A program made the translations under genes and the position numbers. A model generated the notes under the pieces. It worked only from the letters and a program-made list of their open reading frames with translations, ran no database searches and had not been told where the DNA came from. Positions 35,493 to 43,880 of a stretch of 64,000 nucleotides of DNA are shown piece after piece. The stretch is from assembly GCA_040218575.1 (NCBI GenBank), contig JAVJRE010000002.1, forward strand, positions 408,501-472,500. The letters run 5' to 3'. The first letter of the stretch is position 1. Every line of letters starts with the position of its first letter. The stretch is from Alphaproteobacteria bacterium. GTDB lineage: Bacteria > Pseudomonadota > Alphaproteobacteria > JAVJRE01.

Positions 35493-35531
35493 TGTAAGGA
35501 CCCGACCAGACGACTGCCACAGGAGAGTGCC

Positions 35532-36197
35532 ATGACCGTACACCATCAGGTGCGCTTCCCCAACGAATCGGACGGGTACAGGAGTGCCAGAAACAAGCTG
35601 CTGGACCTGGAGCGAGAATTGCGCGCCAAAGTGGCGGAGGTGGCAGCGGTACGGCGCCAACTGCCGGCCGGCGGCGAAGTGCCTCAGGACTATGTGTTCG
35701 CAACGGCAACTGGCCCAGTGCCGCTGAGCCGGCTTTTTCAGACAGGGCAGGACACCCTGCTGCTGTACAGCCTGATGTACAAGCCGGGCGGAACACCCTG
35801 CCCCATGTGCACAGCGTTCCTGGATAGCCTGAATGGCAGTGCCCGGGCCCTCACACAACGTATTTCCCTGGCCGTGGCGGCGCGCGCCACGCCAGCCGAG
35901 CTGGCAGACCTGGCCAGGCGGCGGGCCTGGACCCACCTGCGCCTGCTGTCATCCGACGGAACGACCTACAACACAGACTATAATGCGGAGTCCGCCAGCG
36001 GCGACCAGTGGCCGATCCTCAACGTCTTTCGCAAGGACAGTGGCAGCATTCGCCACGTTTGGGCCAGTGAGCTGTTCTACACGACAGCAGAGGCCGGCCA
36101 GCACGCGCGGCACATCGACCAGCTCTGGCCACTGTGGAACGCACTGGACCTGACGCCGGCAGGACGCGGTGACAATTGGTATCCTGACGTGTCCTGA
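35532..36197 (+). CDS. DUF899-family thioredoxin-like protein
   Basis: This 221-residue protein is of the DUF899 group, whose members have a thioredoxin-like fold. It has a helical N-terminus, the core LYSLMYKPGGTPCPMC with a CxxC pair, and the ending WASELFYTT then HIDQLWPLWNALDLTP that is typical of the family. A redox role is likely for the CPMC site, but the substrate is unknown. The ATG at 35532 follows AGGAGAG. It has its own palindromic upstream site, so it may be regulated apart from the lyase-like genes 130 bases upstream. Confidence 0.85.
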   Translation: MTVHHQVRFPNESDGYRSARNKLLDLERELRAKVAEVAAVRRQLPAGGEVPQDYVFATATGPVPLSRLFQTGQDTLLLYSLMYKPGGTPCPMCTAFLDSLNGSARALTQRISLAVAARATPAELADLARRRAWTHLRLLSSDGTTYNTDYNAESASGDQWPILNVFRKDSGSIRHVWASELFYTTAEAGQHARHIDQLWPLWNALDLTPAGRGDNWYPDVS

Positions 36198-36220
36198 TGT
36201 CGCTGCCGCGTCCGGTCAGG

Positions 36221-37447
36221 CTATTCGGCGGCGGACGGTTGCGGCCTGTCCGGCGCCACTGGAGTGCGCCCTTCCGCCACCGGCCTTGTCCGGCGCGACG
36301 GGCTCCCCGCGATATACAGAACCGTAGCGCCCACAATGGCGGACATCAGCGAGCCGCCGAGGACACCGATACGCACGCCGGGAGCGTATTGCGCAGCATC
36401 AAATGACAAGGTGCCGATAAACAGGCTCATGGTGAAGCCAATGCCGGCAAGGCAAGCCAGTCCATAGACCTGCAGCCAGCTTGTGTTGGGAATGGGACGG
36501 CAAATGCCAGAACGAACCGATAGCCAGACGGCGCCAAAGACGCCGATCTGCTTACCAAAAAAGAGGCCAAGGGCGATGGCCAGTGGCAGCGGCTGCAGCA
36601 AGGCGCCCAACGTGAACCCCGCCAGAGAAACGCCTGCATTGGCAAAGGCAAACAAAGGCATGACACCGAAGGCCACATAGGGCTGCAGGCCGTGCTCCAG
36701 ATGTTCCAGAAGATGCTTGCCACGGCGGTCGCGCAGCGGGATGGCCATAGCCAGCGCAACACCGGCAAGGGTAGCGTGAACGCCGCCCTTGAGGACCAGA
36801 ACCCAAAGCACCAGACCGACGGCGATATAGGGGAATACTCGCCCCACCCCGATGCGGTTCATTACCGCCAGAACGACGCAGGCCCCCCCGGCCCCGGCCA
36901 GCGCCATGAATGACAGCTCTGACGTGTAGAAGACGGCAATGATGATGATTGCACCAAGGTCATCAAGGATCGCAACGGCCAGCAGAAACGCCTTCAGCGC
37001 CGGCGGCACACGATTGCCCAGCAGAGCCAGCACACCCAGGGCAAAGGCGATATCGGTCGCCGCCGGGATTGCCCAGCCGTTGATCAGGACCGGATCACCG
37101 AAGTTGATCGCTGCGTAGATAATGGCGGGCACCGCCATGCCGCCGACAGCGGCAATGCCTGGCAGCATAATCCGGTCACGACTGGATAACTGTCCGACCA
37201 GTATCTCCCGCTTGATCTCCATCCCGACAAGGAAGAAGAAGACCGCCATCAGCCCGTCATTGATCCACAGCAGAACCGGCTTCGCCAGCTTGAAGTCGCC
37301 TATGGTGATCATCGCCGGCGTTTTGAGCAGCGTCGCATAGAGATGCGAGAAGGACGAATTGTCCAGCACAAGGGCGAATACAGCCGTGGCCATGAGAACG
37401 AGGCCGCCTGCCGCCTGTGGATTGATAAATCGCAGCGCGCCCTTCAT
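36221..37447 (-). CDS. nhaA: Na+/H+ antiporter NhaA
   Basis: This inner-membrane antiporter of 408 residues expels sodium in exchange for two protons. The paired aspartates of the ion site are present in AILDDLGAIIIIAVFYTSELS, and the ATDIAFALGVLALLG segment that forms the crossing of helices is intact. The N-terminus KGALRFINPQAAGGLVLMATAV is typical of the family. It is the last of three minus-strand genes after the SbtA/SbtB bicarbonate system, separated from SbtB by about 190 bases. It could recycle the sodium that SbtA imports. Confidence 0.96.
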   Translation of the reverse strand: MKGALRFINPQAAGGLVLMATAVFALVLDNSSFSHLYATLLKTPAMITIGDFKLAKPVLLWINDGLMAVFFFLVGMEIKREILVGQLSSRDRIMLPGIAAVGGMAVPAIIYAAINFGDPVLINGWAIPAATDIAFALGVLALLGNRVPPALKAFLLAVAILDDLGAIIIIAVFYTSELSFMALAGAGGACVVLAVMNRIGVGRVFPYIAVGLVLWVLVLKGGVHATLAGVALAMAIPLRDRRGKHLLEHLEHGLQPYVAFGVMPLFAFANAGVSLAGFTLGALLQPLPLAIALGLFFGKQIGVFGAVWLSVRSGICRPIPNTSWLQVYGLACLAGIGFTMSLFIGTLSFDAAQYAPGVRIGVLGGSLMSAIVGATVLYIAGSPSRRTRPVAEGRTPVAPDRPQPSAAE

Positions 37448-37633
37448 TCCGATCCGCCGTCCCTTTTCCGCTGAGAATCTTTCATAACCAAATGGCGAAC
37501 CATCACCACCGTGCCTTCGGGCGGGAGATTAAACAGGGAACCGCCGGGTGGCTATACCGCAGGGAGCCGGTCACGCCGATAGGGAATCCGGCAGGGGCCC
37601 AGATCACGCAAGTATCACTGCGTGCGGCCCCTC

Positions 37634-37945
37634 CTAGAAGTGGTCGTCGCGCACAACCTGGACATCAGACACCAGGACAATACCGGCATAGTTCTCCAGC
37701 AGGGGCTGCGCCGCGGCGACGATCCGGCCGGCGGTATCGCCGTCGGTCACCACGATGATCATCACATTGCGGAAGACGTCTGAGACATGGGCTTCGTCCC
37801 GCACACCCCGGCGTCCCATGCCGTGAACCTGCGGCACTACGGTATAGCCGGTAGCGCCTTCGGCCTCCACCATCTGCACGATGGCCGCCTGTCTTGCCGC
37901 CTCGACGACGATTTCCACTTTCTTCTTGGAATGCAATGGCATCAT
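37634..37945 (-). CDS. sbtB: SbtB-like P-II signalling protein
   Basis: This 103-residue protein of the P-II superfamily sits directly downstream of an SbtA-type bicarbonate transporter. In cyanobacteria SbtB binds SbtA in response to cyclic AMP and adenylates. The core strands VEIVVEAARQAAIVQMVEAEGATGYTV and VMIIVVTDG, with the T-loop region HGMGRRGVRD, are clear. The C-terminus stops at DVQVVRDDHF and the whole protein has no cysteine, so it lacks the redox-active C-terminal loop found in cyanobacterial SbtB. It starts at the first of two ATG codons (37945) after GAGGGA, and 17 bases separate it from SbtA. Confidence 0.85.
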   Translation of the reverse strand: MMPLHSKKKVEIVVEAARQAAIVQMVEAEGATGYTVVPQVHGMGRRGVRDEAHVSDVFRNVMIIVVTDGDTAGRIVAAAQPLLENYAGIVLVSDVQVVRDDHF

Positions 37946-37962
37946 CTCGATCCCTCGTCCGG

Positions 37963-38964
37963 CTATCCCGCCAGCCAACTGGCGACACCATGATAGAGCG
38001 GAATGCCTATCACCAGGTTGAACGGAAACGTGACGCCAAGTGAAAGCGTCACATAGATTCCAGGATTGGCCGCCGGCAGGGACATCCGCATGGCGGCCGG
38101 CACAACGATATAGGAGGCGCTGCCGGCCAGTACTGCGGTCAATGCCATGCCACCGGCCGAGAACCCGGCAGCCCATGCCCCGGCCAATCCGGCGATGGCG
38201 CCAACCAGAGGCATGAACAGGCCGAAGGCGACCAATGGCCAACCGATGGCGCGGAAGCTGTCCAGACGGCGCCCGACCAGGAGCCCCATGTCCAAAAGAA
38301 AGAAGGCCAGCACCGCCTTGAACGGCACGTCGATCACCGGCTTCATCAGCTCCTGCCCGGCAGCACCCGTCGCCCAACCGATAAGGAGGCTGCCCAGCAG
38401 CAGCAGGACACCACCGCTCAGGAAAATCTCGCGCCCGACCGTGGCGGAAAAGATAGGCCGCGCGCCGGGCGAGCCGCCGGCAGCGGCGGAAGTCTGATCG
38501 AATGTCTTGGCCAGGAACAATCCGCTGATGATGGCCGGTGTTTCCATGATCGCCAGCATGACCACCAGAATCCCTTCATAGGGAACCCCCTGGCTGGTCA
38601 GGAAGGCGGTTGCGGCAACAAATGTAACCACACTGACAGACCCATAGTGAGCAGAAACCGCCGCCGCATTGACAACATCCAGCCGGGTCGTCCCGCGCAG
38701 GAGGGCATAAGCGACGAACGGCAGGCCAAAACCCAGAATCAAGGCAAGGGCGGCAGCCGTGAGAGCCGTACCGGCGGATCCTTCGGCCAGATGTGATCCG
38801 CCGGAAAAGCCGATGGCGACAATGAGGTAGAGCGACAGACCCTTGCTGACGGCTTCGGGAATAGCCAGATCCGAACGCGCCCAGCCGGCAAAGGTGCCGA
38901 GCAGGAAAAACAGGATGATCGGCGACACCAGGTTGCCGAGTACGAGGTCCAGACCGGTCGCCAT
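37963..38964 (-). CDS. sbtA: SbtA-type sodium-dependent bicarbonate transporter
   Basis: This 333-residue membrane protein of the DUF897/SbtA family has about ten helices in two inverted halves. Family markers are the NLVSPIILFFLLGTFAGW start, the GHYGSVSVVTFVAA-like segment (AHYGSVSVVTFVAA) and the C-terminal AVLAGSASYIVVPAAMRMSLP. SbtA imports bicarbonate with sodium. It is followed after 17 bases by a P-II protein, the classical sbtA-sbtB pair. The ATG at 38964 has AGGTG upstream. The window shows no carboxysome or RuBisCO genes, so the imported bicarbonate may serve anaplerotic carboxylation or pH balance. Confidence 0.88.
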   Translation of the reverse strand: MATGLDLVLGNLVSPIILFFLLGTFAGWARSDLAIPEAVSKGLSLYLIVAIGFSGGSHLAEGSAGTALTAAALALILGFGLPFVAYALLRGTTRLDVVNAAAVSAHYGSVSVVTFVAATAFLTSQGVPYEGILVVMLAIMETPAIISGLFLAKTFDQTSAAAGGSPGARPIFSATVGREIFLSGGVLLLLGSLLIGWATGAAGQELMKPVIDVPFKAVLAFFLLDMGLLVGRRLDSFRAIGWPLVAFGLFMPLVGAIAGLAGAWAAGFSAGGMALTAVLAGSASYIVVPAAMRMSLPAANPGIYVTLSLGVTFPFNLVIGIPLYHGVASWLAG

Positions 38965-39087
38965 TGAGCCGCCACACCTTCTCTAATCGATCAACGCCGG
39001 GTTGGACCTATCTGGTCCTACCGGCCCGCGAGCATGTCCGCGTAGGGACGTGACATTGACCGCCGCCCCGGATGGTCAAGGCCCCGC

Positions 39088-39117
39088 CAACTATTCTCCG
39101 GGCAACTATTCTCCGGG
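39088..39117. repeat. 15-bp tandem duplication across an MFS gene stop
   Basis: Two exact copies of caactattctccggg lie in tandem. The stop codon of the MFS gene (39106-39108, minus strand) is inside the second copy, and the other copy carries the same TAG in line just beyond it. Confidence 0.9.
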
Positions 39118-40434
39118 CAAACGCCGCGCCGGGCCGACGACCGGCGTCTGCGCCGTCGGCGCGGCGGCCGGGCCGCTGTCAGGCATCCCGCCCGGAGTTG
39201 CCCCTTCAGGCTCCAGCGCAGCGATCAGGCGACGGCGGCGGCTCAGCGCCCAGCCCCATACAACCACATTGATAGCGGCCGCCACTTGCAACGGCACATG
39301 CAGACCGGCCCAGGTCGCGACCAGGCCAAGTGCGAACGAGCCGATGGCCGGGCCGGCATTGAAGATCATGGTGTGCAGGCTGAGCACCCGTCCCCGCATA
39401 ACAGGGTCCACCGCCATCTGTACCAGCGTTTGCGTGGACGTCCCGCGCATGGTCATAACGACGCCCATGAGAAACATCAGCCCCGTCGCTACCCAGACGT
39501 TGGTCGTAAAACCAAAAGCCAGAAGAATCGCGGCCGAAGCCAGGATGCTGCCGACCGCGATATTGACCAGACCGCGCCCGCCACCGCCGCGCCAGGCCAG
39601 CCATATGCCCGAGACCACAGCGCCAAGCCCGCCCGCAGCCATGAGTTGGCCAAGCTGCTCTGGCCCGCCCATGAACACCTGCCCCACGTAGGCCGCGATC
39701 ATTTCCGTCAGTGGCCGGAATAACAGGGCCAGAGAAAGGCCAATGAGAAGCATGGGACCAATCCCGGCGTGGCGGGCGGCATAGCGATAGCCCGCCGCCA
39801 TGTCGCCAAAGAACCCGGCCGCCGACCGGACGGGCACCTCCTGCGCTGGCAACTGCATATAGAACAGCGCCACCAGCATGGGCAGGAAGGACAGGGCATT
39901 GAGGGCGAAGGCACCATCGCTGCCGAAAGCAGCGATGACAAAGCCGGCGATGGCCGGACCGATAACGCGGCCGGTATTGAAGATGACAGATGTCAGGGCA
40001 ACGGCGCTGGACAGGTGCTCGCGGCGCACCAGTGAATTGATCAAGGACTGACGTGTCGGATGATTGAAGCCCATGATGACGCCGAGAACGACCGTAAAGC
40101 CGATCAGCAAACCGATGTTGATGAGCCCCGTATAGGTCAGCAGCGCCAGGACCAGCGCCTGAACCAACATCAGAGATTGCAGCAGAATGAGCATGCGGCG
40201 GCGGTTGAGGCGGTCGGCGAGCACACCGGCGAACGGGCTGGACAAAACCGCCGGCAACAGATCGGCCAGGACGACGATTCCCAGCCACTTGGGATCTTTG
40301 GTCAGCTCCCAGGCGAGCCAGGCCACCGCCGCCTTCTGCAACCATGTGCCGATGAGCGAAATCGACGAACCATAGGTGTAAAGCCGGAAGTTGGGATTGG
40401 AGAAGGCCTGGCCAATGCCGCCTAGGTTGATCAT
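39106..40434 (-). CDS. MFS transporter of the enterobactin-exporter-like (EntS) group
   Basis: This 442-residue major facilitator protein starts FSNPNFRLYTYGSSISLIGTW, a start shared with the MFS_3/EntS-like exporter group that moves siderophores or drugs. The loop after helix 2, ADRLNRRRML, is the usual MFS signature. About 12 hydrophobic stretches are visible, and a low-complexity proline-rich tail follows the last helix. The ATG at 40434 follows AGGGG. The substrate is not predictable. It stands alone upstream of the sbtA operon on the same strand. Confidence 0.83.
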   Translation of the reverse strand: MINLGGIGQAFSNPNFRLYTYGSSISLIGTWLQKAAVAWLAWELTKDPKWLGIVVLADLLPAVLSSPFAGVLADRLNRRRMLILLQSLMLVQALVLALLTYTGLINIGLLIGFTVVLGVIMGFNHPTRQSLINSLVRREHLSSAVALTSVIFNTGRVIGPAIAGFVIAAFGSDGAFALNALSFLPMLVALFYMQLPAQEVPVRSAAGFFGDMAAGYRYAARHAGIGPMLLIGLSLALLFRPLTEMIAAYVGQVFMGGPEQLGQLMAAGGLGAVVSGIWLAWRGGGGRGLVNIAVGSILASAAILLAFGFTTNVWVATGLMFLMGVVMTMRGTSTQTLVQMAVDPVMRGRVLSLHTMIFNAGPAIGSFALGLVATWAGLHVPLQVAAAINVVVWGWALSRRRRLIAALEPEGATPGGMPDSGPAAAPTAQTPVVGPARRLPGE

Positions 40435-40674
40435 GAAACCCCTGTCATGCCGAGGGACCAGCTGTGGTGCCGTCCGTAGCGACCGATATTAACTGACGGA
40501 GTCAGACCGTGGCAGCCATCTGTAGCGCCTGATATCATTGCACAATTGGCCTGCCACCGCGAGCGATACTAGAATCGTTTTGATGTGTTTCTGTTGGGAA
40601 GGGCCGATCAGATTCCGGTTGTTGGTCAGCGAGATCATCTGCGCCACTGGATATTTTTCTGACTTGAGCTTTCC

Positions 40675-41373
40675 CTACGTCGAGTAATCGTCGATGAGCT
40701 GATTCGGCTTTGCAAATTGCTCGAGGTCTTGCTCGTCGGTGATTGCGACCCGGTTGCCACTAACCTGTACGCCATATGGCTGAAGGACCTTGAACGCACG
40801 GCTGAGGTTTTCGGGCGTCATCCCGAGGAACGATGCAAGTAGGCGTTTCTCGAAGGGTAGGTCAAACTCAGCTCCTCCGCCTGCGTGCCTTTGTTGCCGC
40901 AATAGGTAATTCGCCAGTCGCTCGTGCGAGGTGCGAAGCTTGAGGTCCTTCGTGTTCTTGACAACGGACCGGTAGCATTGGGCCAGTTCCGTCACGATGG
41001 CACGGGCGAAATTGGCATCCTTGTCGAAGATCCGCCGTACATCCTGACTGGGTACAAGTGCGATGCGACTTTTCTCAAGCGTTCGCGCCGACATGAGGTA
41101 TGGCGCGCCCTTGATCGTGGCAGCGAGGATAAAGGTTGAAACAGGGTGCACGGTTGCCATGCTGGTCTCTCGTCCGTTCCAAGACGAGTAGAGTTCTACG
41201 GATCCCGACAGCACGACATGCAGGAAATCGCTCGGGTCGCCCTCTTCGATCAGGTCGATTTGGGGCGGGAAGTTCTGAACGTAGACACCACGCAGCAGTC
41301 CGCGGAAGTTCTCTTCCGCCATGTCGGCAAAAAGATGTAGCGCCCGGATGTCCGGGAATTCCGACTCGGGCAT
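40675..41373 (-). CDS. Crp/Fnr-family transcription regulator (DNR/NNR-like)
   Basis: This 232-residue regulator has an N-terminal cyclic-nucleotide-type sensor barrel, a dimer helix and a C-terminal helix-turn-helix. The recognition helix ENLSRAF carries the E-x2-S-R pattern that reads TTGAT half-sites in FNR. No N-terminal cysteine cluster is present, so it is not an iron-sulfur oxygen sensor and more likely senses NO (DNR/NNR type). It diverges from the usp-narK-narK-narGHJI genes, and two TTGAT-type boxes lie between. The ATG at 41373 has AGGTG upstream; an in-frame GTG at 41385 is an alternative. Base usage is less GC-biased than in neighbouring genes. Confidence 0.85.
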   Translation of the reverse strand: MPESEFPDIRALHLFADMAEENFRGLLRGVYVQNFPPQIDLIEEGDPSDFLHVVLSGSVELYSSWNGRETSMATVHPVSTFILAATIKGAPYLMSARTLEKSRIALVPSQDVRRIFDKDANFARAIVTELAQCYRSVVKNTKDLKLRTSHERLANYLLRQQRHAGGGAEFDLPFEKRLLASFLGMTPENLSRAFKVLQPYGVQVSGNRVAITDEQDLEQFAKPNQLIDDYST

Positions 41374-41421
41374 GCTGAAATACACCTAGTGTTCTTCACT
41401 TGACGACTATCTCTAAAGAGC

Positions 41422-41435
41422 TTGATATTTGTCAA
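41422..41435. promoter_or_regulatory. FNR/DNR-type box
   Basis: TTGATATTTGTCAA matches nine of ten consensus positions of the FNR box TTGAT-N4-ATCAA and fits the DNR/NNR variant ending GTCAA. It lies within a larger inverted repeat, CTTGA-N6-TCAAG, 50 bases upstream of the regulator gene. Autoregulation or control of the divergent genes is inferred. Confidence 0.65.
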
Positions 41436-41546
41436 GTGGACGATTGATCGGCGACAGTTTCGCTCTTAACGTTGCACCAAATCCCGCGTAACATTTTTAT
41501 GTAAGTCATTTATTTAGCTACGTTTTCTACGTTTTCTCCGAAATCG

Positions 41547-41563
41547 TGACTTAGATCAAGTCA
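41547..41563. promoter_or_regulatory. Second FNR-like palindrome before the nitrate genes
   Basis: TGACTT-AGATC-AAGTCA is a perfect inverted repeat; read on the minus strand it contains TTGATCTAAGTCA, close to an FNR/FixK box. It is about 80 bases upstream of the universal stress protein gene, a suitable distance for activating the usp-narK-nar transcript. Confidence 0.6.
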
Positions 41564-41641
41564 GACGCCCCCCAATACGGGCACGACAGTCCCAACGCGC
41601 AAGGCGCTGAAGAGTTTTGGCGCGCAAGAACGGAGGGGCCC

Positions 41642-42139
41642 ATGGAAATCATGATTGCGTACGACCACTCGCGCAACGCGCGGATTGCGCTCGACGCAGT
41701 TCAACAGATGTTCGGGCCGTTGAAGCCCAGCATTACGCTGGTCTCGGTCGTGGAAGACATCGGCAGCGCCACATCCGACGCGGACGAGCTATTCACAGAA
41801 CAGTACCAGGAACAGAAAGCGGGCGTCGAAGCAGCGGCCGCAGAGCTCATGGCTGCCGGCCTCGAGGCCAAGGTCATGATCGCCGAGGGCGACGCACGCA
41901 AGATGATCCTGCGCGCCACCGAGGAAAGGCAACCCGACCTTTTGGTCATGGCCCGCCACAGCCACCAGGCAGATGGCGGCGCGCTGAACTTCATCACCAA
42001 ACGGCTCGACGCCATAGCCGAAGAATTCGACCACATGACCTTCGGGTCGGTCTCAGCCTTTCTCGCGCGGCGCGCGAAATGCCCGATCCTCATCATTCCC
42101 TCCCACGTCCTGGCACCTTCAAAGCAAGCGGCCGAATAG
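41642..42139 (+). CDS. Universal stress protein (UspA family)
   Basis: This is a single-domain Usp protein of 165 residues. The N-terminal strand MEIMIAYDHSRNARIAL and the C-terminal MTFGSVSAFLARRAKCPILII core are typical. The usual nucleotide-binding G-x2-G-x9-G pattern is not clear, so it may not bind ATP. The ATG at 41642 follows CGGAGGGG. It heads the nitrate locus, where Usp genes commonly occur together with anaerobic respiration genes under FNR-type control. Its action here, tuning stress or energy state, is not known. Confidence 0.88.
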   Translation: MEIMIAYDHSRNARIALDAVQQMFGPLKPSITLVSVVEDIGSATSDADELFTEQYQEQKAGVEAAAAELMAAGLEAKVMIAEGDARKMILRATEERQPDLLVMARHSHQADGGALNFITKRLDAIAEEFDHMTFGSVSAFLARRAKCPILIIPSHVLAPSKQAAE

Positions 42140-42157
42140 CACCGGGGCACAGATCAT

Positions 42158-43816
42158 ATGAAAATCTCCAGTCTTGTCCGGGTTCACGATCCCGCCATTC
42201 GGGCACTGCATCTGACCTGGATCGCGTTCTTCATCACCTTCTATGTGTGGTTCAACATGGCGCCGCTGGCATCGTCGATGCTGGCGTCAAATGATTGGTT
42301 GACGCGCGACGACATTCGACTGTTCGCCATCGCAAACGTGGCGCTCACTATACCGGCCCGAATTCTCATCGGCATGGCACTCGACAAATGGGGCCCGCGG
42401 CGGGTGTTCTCGTTGTTGATGATCGTCATGGCCATTCCGACGTTGTTCTTCGCCTTCGGCGATACCAAGATGCAGCTCTTTGTCTCGCGCCTGGTTCTGT
42501 CGTCGGTTGGTGCCGGCTTCGTCGTCGGCATTCACATGACCGCGCTCTGGTTCAAGCCTCGCGACATCGGTTTTGCCGAGGGCTTCTATGCCGGTTGGGG
42601 CAATTTCGGTTCCGCGGCGGCCGCGATGACCATCCCCACGGTGGCACTGGTCCTTTTTGGCGGTGATGACGGATGGCGCTACGCCATCGCGACCTCCGGT
42701 GTGATCATGGCGGCCTACGGGGTCTTCTACTGGTTCGCCATCACCGACGGGCCGACCGCTGACACCCACAAAAAGGCCCGCAAGACCGGTGCGCTTGAGG
42801 TCTCGACATACCGCGATCTTGCCCTGCTGGTTGTCTTCACGGTGCCGCTGATCGGGATTCTGTCAATCCTTGTCTACCGTGTGCAGAGGATGGGCTATAT
42901 CGATGGCTTCGTCGCGACAATCTGCTACGCCTCCATCGCGACTCTGGTCATCTACCAGGTCTGGCAGGTCCTGCGCGTCAATCTTCCGATCTTGCGCAAG
43001 GGCGTACCCAAGGACGACCGCTATCCGTTCAGCTCGGTCGCGGCGCTCAACACCACCTATTTCGCCAATTTTGGCGCTGAGCTGGCCGTGGTTTCCATGT
43101 TGCCGATGTTCTTCCAGGAGACCTGGGGCCTGACGCCGGTGACAGCCGGCCTCATCGCGGCCTCATTTGCCTTCATTAACCTGGTGGCCCGTCCCATGGG
43201 CGGCCTGGTGTCTGACCGGATGGGCAACCGTCGTTTCGTGATGCTCGCCTACATGCTGGGGATCGCCATCGGGTTTGCTCTGATGGGGCTGCTCAACAGT
43301 GCCTGGCCGCTGATCATTGCCATTGCGATCACAATCGCCTGCTCGTTCTTCGTGCAGGGTGCCGAGGGCGCGACCTTTGGGATCATCCCCTCGATCAAGC
43401 GCCGGGTGACCGGCCAGGTCGCCGGCATGGCTGGCGCCTACGGCAACGTCGGCGCGGTGTTCTACCTCTTCATCTTCATGTTCGTGGACGCCTCGACCTT
43501 CTTCTTCATCATTTCGGCCGGTGCGCTGGCTTCATGGCTCATCTGCTACTTCTGGCTGAAGGAACCGGAGGGCGGCTTTGATGAAGAATATGTCCTCAGT
43601 TCGGTGGACGAGGCCATCGCCGCCCAGGCAGCCCGCAAGAAAGAAACCGAGGCCGAACTCGCGCTGATCTTTGCTGGGTCCGAGAGAGTCGCGTTGGCCG
43701 AGAAAGCCGACAGTCTGACGGTCACCGCTCGCTTCAGGGATCTCGACGATCTGAGGGCCGCGCTCTCGCGGCTGGGACCAAAATCCGGCGGCCAACCCGC
43801 TGAACCCGCCGAGTAG
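42158..43816 (+). CDS. NarK1-type nitrate/nitrite MFS transporter with C-terminal tail
   Basis: This 552-residue major facilitator protein resembles the NarK1 (nitrate:proton symporter) group of denitrifiers. The RVHDPAIRALHLTWIAFFITFYVWFNMAPLASSM start is characteristic. Nitrate signatures are seen at AGWGNFGSAAAAM and in the later GMAGAYGNVGAVFYL. After the last helix (about residue 470) it carries roughly 80 extra soluble residues ending in a proline-rich tail. It starts 18 bases after the usp gene and precedes a second NarK. Separate NarK1 and NarK2 genes are kept here, where some species have a single fused protein. Confidence 0.88.
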   Translation: MKISSLVRVHDPAIRALHLTWIAFFITFYVWFNMAPLASSMLASNDWLTRDDIRLFAIANVALTIPARILIGMALDKWGPRRVFSLLMIVMAIPTLFFAFGDTKMQLFVSRLVLSSVGAGFVVGIHMTALWFKPRDIGFAEGFYAGWGNFGSAAAAMTIPTVALVLFGGDDGWRYAIATSGVIMAAYGVFYWFAITDGPTADTHKKARKTGALEVSTYRDLALLVVFTVPLIGILSILVYRVQRMGYIDGFVATICYASIATLVIYQVWQVLRVNLPILRKGVPKDDRYPFSSVAALNTTYFANFGAELAVVSMLPMFFQETWGLTPVTAGLIAASFAFINLVARPMGGLVSDRMGNRRFVMLAYMLGIAIGFALMGLLNSAWPLIIAIAITIACSFFVQGAEGATFGIIPSIKRRVTGQVAGMAGAYGNVGAVFYLFIFMFVDASTFFFIISAGALASWLICYFWLKEPEGGFDEEYVLSSVDEAIAAQAARKKETEAELALIFAGSERVALAEKADSLTVTARFRDLDDLRAALSRLGPKSGGQPAEPAE

Positions 43817-43880
43817 GACTGAACTGCTGGCGGAACACCGCCTCTGGCCGACCCATGCCAAAGACCAAGGAGACATCTCA

